The position numbers and the translations under genes are program-made. Shown here in pieces: positions 7,001 to 11,143 of a stretch of 11,143 bases of DNA (positions within the stretch are counted from its first letter, which is position 1; every line of letters begins with the position of its first letter). The notes under the pieces are model-generated. The model was not told the origin of the DNA, made no database searches, and saw nothing but the letters and a program-made list of their open reading frames with translations. This stretch comes from an uncultured Saprospiraceae bacterium (GTDB taxonomy: Bacteria > Bacteroidota > Bacteroidia > Chitinophagales > Saprospiraceae): positions 1-11,143 of the forward strand of contig CALGLY010000694.1 in NCBI GenBank assembly GCA_937959095.1, written 5' to 3'.

Positions 7001-8518
7001 GCGATTGAAGTGCGTACCAAATCGGCAAACATCACAATAGGAGAAGATGGCGTAGCACTACTAGAAGCAAGTGCGGTGAACGATAGAAGCCGTGCCACGA
7101 TAGGAGCGTGCGAGAGAAATTATATCCGCCTAGAAGTGCATCCCAATACCTTTACCTGCGATGATGTGGGAACACAAACGGTGACGCTGACTGCTTATGA
7201 TATTTATGAAAATTTCAATAGCGCAAGTACCCAGATAAATGTGATGACTGCGGATAATTGCGGAGCAACAGCCATTGAAATAAACTGCCGCACGAATAAC
7301 TATCCAGATAATGACCGATTCATGGTCGTTCAAAATCATCCTAATGGCTATCGCTATGCTATTCCAGAAGCCTATGCGACTACCGAATGTCCTGGAGGGA
7401 ATGTAGTAGTGGAGCAAATAAGCGGGCAGGTCTTTGCCGAAGGTGAAATCATTCCTGTAGGCACCTACAATGTCACCTTTCAGGCAACGGATGACTGCGG
7501 CAATAGCGCGACTTGCGATATGGTATTCGTTGTCATGGGTATTGCAATGCCCTTCACTTGTCCCGATGATATTGTAGTGCGCGTGCCACAAGATGCGACG
7601 GAGGCAATCGTAGACTATCCAGATCCGATGACGCAATTGTATTGTGGTCGCTATCGCGAAAATCAGGTAATTATAAGCCCTGATTTGCCTTCGGGAAGTG
7701 TCTTCCCTGTGGGGGCGACTACCGTGACGCTGTCCTATATGGATTTCTGTGATAATGAATACGAATGCAGTTTTGATGTGACGGTATCTCCTATCGAAAT
7801 CACACAGGGGGTAGATTTGGAACTACATCTTGAGGCAGATAATACGATACCAAGTCGCTTCAATAATACGACCTTCACGGCTACGGTCATCAATACGGGG
7901 TCGGAGACCGCAACGAATGTAGTAGTAGATTTTCCGATTTCGGATAGCTTAGCCTACACGAGTGCTACCGCTACGCATGGCAGGTATAAAGTAGGCGCGC
8001 AGAAATGGGATATTCCCGCCTTAGCATCGGGCGAATTTGCGACTTTAGAATTGAAATTATATGTGCGCGAAACGATACAAGTACTAGCTGTCTTTGTGCA
8101 AATAGACGCACTCGACCAAGTAGATACCGACTCCACGCCAGGCAATGCCGTATGTTGTATGCCGATGGAAGACGATGAAGCCCTAGTCACTCTCCTAGTG
8201 ATGGCGAACACTATAGGCGGCGGCGATTTGCCAGCACCTAAGGATGAAGAAAACACGGATAGCGTCAGCAATGATGTCCAATATCAGCAAAGCCTTTTCC
8301 CTTCTCCTACTTCCGATAGGCTTACCTTGCATACCACTATCGCTACGCCTTATGAAGTGAAAATATGGAATATAGCAGGGCAATTGCTACAGCAACACAC
8401 TGCCGAAGAAGGCACCTTCGAGCAACAATTTGAAGTCTCGAATTATGAGGCAGGTATTTATTTGTTGTCTATTGAAGCGGCGGACTATTATGAGGTTCGG
8501 CGTTTTGTGAAGCAGTAA
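4004..8518 (+). CDS. Giant modular cell-surface protein secreted by the type IX system
   Basis: This 1504-residue exported protein has a signal peptide at 1-25 (cleavage near NAQ). Three homologous modules follow, each opening with a header of the form WTG....DW....NW..G.P......IP (residues 29-70, 259-301, 701-742). After each header come stretches rich in NxG turns (NYGEFVNKGHLISNGG at 376-391, NNYGTINNEGVLLLNG at 796-811) that suggest a right-handed beta-helix. Modules 1 and 2 end in a paired Cys motif (C231-C247, C679-C693) running directly into the next header; module 3 ends with CTDDC at 989-993. Then come a Cys-bounded Ig-like repeat (about 1036-1086), two HYR-like domains (about 1091-1178 and 1183-1262), a DUF11/CARDB-like domain (about 1268-1400) and a short acidic linker. 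The end (1427-1504: LFPSPTSDRLTL, YEAGIYLLSI, terminal RRFVKQ) fits a type A T9SS sorting domain. I infer surface attachment or release, with a role in adhesion or matrix building; no catalytic motif is visible. The ATG at 4016 is an alternative start. The gene is apparently monocistronic. Confidence 0.93.
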   Translation: MKSIMYLKITALLCFLWNFGILNAQNSTLWTGQMNTDWGNTANWNNGLPNADKEAIIPKISNDNPNYPIIQQDVRLDYPVKIAGKLTLESGRIRSEKELVVWSEGLLENKATFHAEGVFKIAGDFQNIGHLISPVELSILGTFTNAGLCQTRGRISNSGKIIQMEAAIWEFHDYINFNGDFDIAACSWIFLRNRNYISSYNRRLAEAGSIIVAEGDNLSIEEEGEGWVIFCPQEDYAACVQGIVTACDFPVERYSPNITYWTGAQSDDFATDANWTQGVPNFTQKGIIPAAPASGRFPSINAPLTSDAEITNRGTLNIRAALTGIGEFQIINENRLISDAPILLPRFDGYSPPVGIRMEANSYFESRDSLKGNLVNYGEFVNKGHLISNGGINYGKWVNEKEWEVVRTGFENRIDRNRTPFAYGIITNKNRLYSKCTFVNSSRFLNRPTGIVLQEGTNYSSNFATSWQVENDGVMYFFNGGRLTTGNDTGRITNNGQIEILGEGDNIPPLGIVAEQAGGLQNYERIENNASGSFRINGFAFLRNSYQYANEQSPNLRNQGVFEIGEQADVLITSNSYTVNKGTFINKGDLKLGDETPIENEERGFFQTFGTFLNKKDARIEHHQLTIENSTPIVNESCAIFVTSTSDFRPTNFQNAGILLYIKNAPNYNVQGSGSAIACTLPNYDGCLQDIACGNAYENPNYWTGNTSQDWFDASNWSNGLPEAEQTAVVPADPAGGRFPILTERADLDYFIVNEGEITFNSITNILKNGMRNNGTIEIMPDATVVQTGDSLKAINNYGTINNEGVLLLNGWLFNYEKLRSNKKLLLGGYLYSRGRSQYHIALGKLRNYKELESTKNDSLQMYGDWQNYGTATVAGYLEISNGSITNHEALRLTETSLTTANNQLWYGQPLSIDNRGTLELEGYMNSTVTNEYLRTIGTVYLRPCAVLEGGQMLYAGDGRLEHEGIIRNVEHVGMQPYYVARGGRIIECTDDCTGIMNTAIEVRTKSANITIGEDGVALLEASAVNDRSRATIGACERNYIRLEVHPNTFTCDDVGTQTVTLTAYDIYENFNSASTQINVMTADNCGATAIEINCRTNNYPDNDRFMVVQNHPNGYRYAIPEAYATTECPGGNVVVEQISGQVFAEGEIIPVGTYNVTFQATDDCGNSATCDMVFVVMGIAMPFTCPDDIVVRVPQDATEAIVDYPDPMTQLYCGRYRENQVIISPDLPSGSVFPVGATTVTLSYMDFCDNEYECSFDVTVSPIEITQGVDLELHLEADNTIPSRFNNTTFTATVINTGSETATNVVVDFPISDSLAYTSATATHGRYKVGAQKWDIPALASGEFATLELKLYVRETIQVLAVFVQIDALDQVDTDSTPGNAVCCMPMEDDEALVTLLVMANTIGGGDLPAPKDEENTDSVSNDVQYQQSLFPSPTSDRLTLHTTIATPYEVKIWNIAGQLLQQHTAEEGTFEQQFEVSNYEAGIYLLSIEAADYYEVRRFVKQ
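4088..4213 (+). repeat. WTG header, copy 1 of 3 (protein-level repeat)
   Basis: This encodes residues 29-70 of the surface protein: LWTG, then NTDWGNTANWNNGLP and EAIIPKI, ending in YPII. It is the most divergent copy: where copies 2 and 3 have a P-A-x-P-A-x-G-R-F-P stretch, this one has a run rich in Asn and Pro. Confidence 0.75.
4778..4906 (+). repeat. WTG header, copy 2 of 3 (protein-level repeat)
   Basis: This encodes residues 259-301: YWTG, DDFATDANWTQGVP, GIIPAAPASGRFPSI. The Trp of DW in the other copies is Phe here. It follows directly on the C231-C247 motif that closes module 1. Confidence 0.8.
6104..6229 (+). repeat. WTG header, copy 3 of 3 (protein-level repeat)
   Basis: This encodes residues 701-742: YWTG, QDWFDASNWSNGLP, AVVPADPAGGRFPIL. 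It is closest to copy 2 at protein level (PA.PA.GRFP shared) but well diverged in DNA, which argues against recent gene conversion. Confidence 0.8.
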
Positions 8519-8530
8519 TTTGTAATTGAA

Positions 8531-8560
8531 AACCCGCCTGACTATGCGAACGGGCTGGTT
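8531..8560. terminator. Secondary hairpin behind the surface-protein gene
   Basis: AACCCGCC (8531-8538) and GGCTGGTT (8553-8560) pair over 8 positions with one C-T mismatch and a 14-nt loop, 12 bp past the stop codon at 8518. No U-tract follows directly. It may add to the stronger hairpin beginning at 8562 or be a decayed terminator. Confidence 0.35.
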
Positions 8561-8561
8561 G

Positions 8562-8599
8562 AAAAGGGAGAATTGATAATTGTATCAATTCTCCCTTTT
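8562..8599. terminator. Strong bidirectional intrinsic terminator between convergent genes
   Basis: AAAAGGGAGAATTGATA (8562-8578) and TATCAATTCTCCCTTTT (8583-8599) are perfect 17-bp reverse complements around the 4-nt loop ATTG. The plus strand ends in TTTTTCTTTTT, a good U-tract, and the minus strand ends in TTTTC. The hairpin lies 43 bp after the surface-protein stop and 51 bp after the end of the convergent penicillin-binding-protein gene, so it can serve both. Confidence 0.9.
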
Positions 8600-8650
8600 T
8601 CTTTTTAGAAGCTTTTCTTCTCCACTTTGTCGCTTTGGAATTTTCAATTC

Positions 8651-11122
8651 TCAATTCCCCCCGTCTTTCTTCTTATCTCCAAAGAGCAAATCGCTCCAAA
8701 AGGCTTTGCGCTTTTGCTTGCGTTCGGCTTTGCGTTCTATGCGGGCTACTTCGCGTTCCATTTGTTCCACTTCTTGCGGATTGATTTGTCCATCTTCTAA
8801 GGCGTCTGCCTGTGGGCGATTGGGACGAAAGATACGATCCATCAAGTTTTGATCTTCTTCGGGTTCAAAGACGCTATCCAGCAAATCATCCGATAGAAAA
8901 GCATCGCATTGGAGGCGCGATAAAGTCTCTGCGGTAGCCTTCGGGAAGCGCGCAAAACGAACCGATTTAAACGCCTTATCCTTATAGACACGGCGCATGA
9001 AATCGCCATAAATGGGAAGTGCCGTCTTCGATCCCATGCCCGATTTCAGGGTTCGGAAATGGACGTGCGGCGATTCTGCACCGACCCAAGCACCTGCTAC
9101 CAATTTCGGATTGTAGGCAATAAACCAGCCATCCGATTGATTTTGCGTCGTGCCTGTTTTGCCTGCTATTTCGCCACTCACGCCATAGTCGCGATTCAGT
9201 GGCCGACCCGTTCCATTCTTTATCACGGACTCTAGCAGCTTTGTCATGATGTCGGCTTGGGTGCTATTTAGGACGATTTCGCTTTTCGGTTTTGGAGCTT
9301 CATATATCAGCTTTCCTTCGCTGTCTTCTATGCGTTCTATGAAGTGTAATTCTACCTTTTTTCCTCTATTGGCGAAGGTGCTATAGACTTGCACCATTTC
9401 ATACAAAGAAGCCTCTACTGTACCTAGTGCAATGGCTGGTCCTTTCGGAATATCCGATACAATCCCGATGTTTTTTGCCAATTGGCGCACCTTAGAAATA
9501 CCTGTATAGAAAAGGACTTCCACAGTCACCGTATTGATGGATTTACTCAAGCCACCTGCCATCGAGTAGAAGCCACCGTATTGTCCCGTTGCGTTTTTGG
9601 GTTGCCAATTTTCCCATTTCGGATAGCTCACCAATTCATTCTGGAAGTAGTGGCAAGGCTCTAAGCCCTTCTTCAAAGCCGCTGCATACACCACGGGCTT
9701 GAAGGTAGAACCCACTTGTCGCTTCGAGCGAATATGATCGTATTGAAAATGTCCATAATCTATACCACCTACCCATGCTTGCACCGCACCTGTACGCGGG
9801 TCGGCTGCCAGAAAACCAGCATGCAACAAGGATAAATAATGCTTCACCGAATCCATAGGCGATAGCAATTTAGTGACTTCGCCTCCTGCTTTGTTATAGA
9901 CTCGAATACTATCTTTGGTCGCGAAATTTTCTTTGATTTTTTCTTCGCTCCAGCCGCTTGCTTTCAGGCTTTTGTAACGACGAGAATTCTTGACCGACTG
10001 TTGCAATAATTTATCCGATCCCCAATGTTTTTTGCCTTTCCAATGCTTATCAAAGGTCTTTTGTAGTTTATGAATGTGCTTTTCTGTGGCTGCTTCGGCA
10101 TGCTTCTGCAAGCGACTATCCAGCGAAGTATAAATTTTTAAGCCATCGGTATAGACATTATAATCGCGCTCTAAGTCAGGATTATCGGTCAATAAAGTCG
10201 CCAATTCCAAGCGCACAGCTTCCTTGAAATAAGGCGCGAGTTTGTTTCCTTTCACGCGCTTATTATAATCTAGTCCTATCGGCTGTTGTGCTAAAGAATC
10301 GTAAGTAATGGCATCGAGGTGTTCGTACTTTTGCATTTGCTTTAGTACCACATTTCGTCGCGTCAAAGCGCGTTCCGGATACCGCATTGGGTTATACGCG
10401 CTCGTCGCTTTCAGTGTACCGATAAGGAGAGCGGCTTGTTCTATTTTCAAGTCTTTCGGTGTGGTATTGAAGAAGCGTTGCGCGGCTATTTTTATACCAA
10501 ACACATTATCACTAAAAGAAACCGTATTCAGATACAAATTGAGGAGTTCTTCTTTGCTATAGATTTCTTCCAAGCGGCGCGCCATAATCATCTCTTTCAC
10601 CTTACTCACGGGCAAGGACAGGCGACCATGTTCGTTTTGGCGCGGATAGAGATTCTTAGCCAATTGCTGACTCAAGGTACTACCACCACCCGCTTCTTCT
10701 TTTTGCTGCAAAATGGACTTCCAAAGCACCCGCATCATGGCACGATAATCAATGCCGCTATGCTCAAAAAAGCGCGCATCTTCCGTAGCCACCAAGGCTT
10801 GAATCACATAAGGCGAAATATCTTCATAAACGACATCTGCCCGGTTTTCGATGAAGTATTTTCCTAGCAGTTGTTTATCTGCGGTATAGATTTCGGAGGC
10901 ATTATAATTTTGAATATTTTGTAAATCTGCCGCTTCTGGAATTGCGCCATAGTTTCCATTGTAGATTGACCGAATCAGCCCTAAAGTAGCCAATAGCACG
11001 CCTATACAAAGCAAACTAAAGAGGACAAACGCGATTTTCCACTTGGAGCGTTTCGCTTTCGGCGTTTTTTTAGGAGGCAATGCGACTGGCGCGGGTTCGA
11101 TACTTCGCTTCCCTCTTCGCAC
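8651..11122 (-). CDS. Bifunctional class A penicillin-binding protein (PBP1A type); 5' end uncertain
   Basis: This inner-membrane enzyme polymerises lipid II into glycan strands and cross-links the peptides (mrcA/ponA type). As read, 823 residues comprise a basic cytoplasmic tail (1-28), one transmembrane anchor (about 29-51), and a GT51 glycosyltransferase with EDARFFEHSG (catalytic Glu114), GGSTLSQQLAKN (146-157), MARRLEEIYSKEELLNLYLN (180-199) and a closing RRNVVL (255-260). A linker region (about 290-435) leads to the transpeptidase, with STFK (nucleophile Ser472), SIN (528-530) and KTGTT (655-659). All key residues are present, so both activities should be intact. The C-terminus (about 740-823) is a charged, Glu/Arg/Lys-rich tail, probably helical, with no known domain. 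The start at 11122 is a GTG, and the frame remains open through the last 21 bases of the window, so the true start may lie further right and the gene may be incomplete here. It converges with the surface-protein gene. Confidence 0.95.
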   Translation of the reverse strand: MRRGKRSIEPAPVALPPKKTPKAKRSKWKIAFVLFSLLCIGVLLATLGLIRSIYNGNYGAIPEAADLQNIQNYNASEIYTADKQLLGKYFIENRADVVYEDISPYVIQALVATEDARFFEHSGIDYRAMMRVLWKSILQQKEEAGGGSTLSQQLAKNLYPRQNEHGRLSLPVSKVKEMIMARRLEEIYSKEELLNLYLNTVSFSDNVFGIKIAAQRFFNTTPKDLKIEQAALLIGTLKATSAYNPMRYPERALTRRNVVLKQMQKYEHLDAITYDSLAQQPIGLDYNKRVKGNKLAPYFKEAVRLELATLLTDNPDLERDYNVYTDGLKIYTSLDSRLQKHAEAATEKHIHKLQKTFDKHWKGKKHWGSDKLLQQSVKNSRRYKSLKASGWSEEKIKENFATKDSIRVYNKAGGEVTKLLSPMDSVKHYLSLLHAGFLAADPRTGAVQAWVGGIDYGHFQYDHIRSKRQVGSTFKPVVYAAALKKGLEPCHYFQNELVSYPKWENWQPKNATGQYGGFYSMAGGLSKSINTVTVEVLFYTGISKVRQLAKNIGIVSDIPKGPAIALGTVEASLYEMVQVYSTFANRGKKVELHFIERIEDSEGKLIYEAPKPKSEIVLNSTQADIMTKLLESVIKNGTGRPLNRDYGVSGEIAGKTGTTQNQSDGWFIAYNPKLVAGAWVGAESPHVHFRTLKSGMGSKTALPIYGDFMRRVYKDKAFKSVRFARFPKATAETLSRLQCDAFLSDDLLDSVFEPEEDQNLMDRIFRPNRPQADALEDGQINPQEVEQMEREVARIERKAERKQKRKAFWSDLLFGDKKKDGGN

Positions 11123-11143
11123 GATATCCGATGCCTTCGCAGG

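Noticed and set aside
7130..7636. 168-codon open frame on the minus strand
   Set aside because: It is antisense to the HYR-like region of the surface protein; its Ile/His/Arg-rich translation resembles no protein and reflects codon bias of the real gene.
8637..8658. GGAATT/AATTCC inverted repeat at the end of the penicillin-binding-protein gene
   Set aside because: It has short A/T-rich arms with a 10-nt loop overlapping the stop codon; it is too weak to call beside the strong hairpin nearby.
10436..10867. 143-codon open frame on the plus strand
   Set aside because: It is antisense to the catalytic GT51 part of the penicillin-binding-protein gene, whose motifs are intact.

Overview
The window looks like part of a Bacteroidota chromosome, probably from a Saprospiria-like or related environmental lineage. 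This rests on a very long secreted protein ending in a type IX secretion (T9SS) sorting domain, HYR-type Cys-rich repeats, a secreted tandem DUF1080 protein, a signal-peptide-bearing LuxR-type regulator, start codons preceded by A/T-rich leaders instead of Shine-Dalgarno sequences, and two perfect TAnnTTTG -7 elements. The genus cannot be fixed from the sequence. I see no rRNA, tRNA, CRISPR array, insertion sequence or phage gene.

Layout: bases 1-178 are non-coding and carry a degenerate inverted repeat. Two minus-strand genes follow, 30 bp apart and probably co-transcribed: a secreted protein with two DUF1080 (3-keto-disaccharide hydrolase) domains (2668 to 1283), then a membrane-anchored LuxR-type regulator with an exported sensor-like domain (1252 to 179). 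Further right, also on the minus strand, is a small lipoprotein of unknown function (3573 to 2857). A 430-bp divergent intergenic region (3574-4003) separates it from a 1504-residue plus-strand cell-surface protein (4004-8518). That region holds a -7 element on each strand, a palindrome beside the lipoprotein promoter, and a set of CTATG/CATAG half-sites spaced 32 bp apart. A strong bidirectional terminator lies between the surface protein and a convergent minus-strand gene for a bifunctional class A penicillin-binding protein (8651 to at least 11122), whose true start may lie beyond the right edge.

All five products act at or outside the inner membrane. The DUF1080/LuxR pair could form a small envelope-sensing and glycoside-processing unit. 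The surface protein is the most distinctive gene: three homologous modules, each with a WTG..NW..G.P header and a beta-helix-like stretch, joined by Cys motifs and followed by HYR-like domains, a DUF11-like domain and the T9SS sorting domain. The penicillin-binding protein is ordinary cell-wall housekeeping. I found no convincing evidence of an entirely new multi-gene system. The best leads are the modular surface protein with its unusual upstream region, and the membrane-tethered regulator paired with the DUF1080 enzyme.
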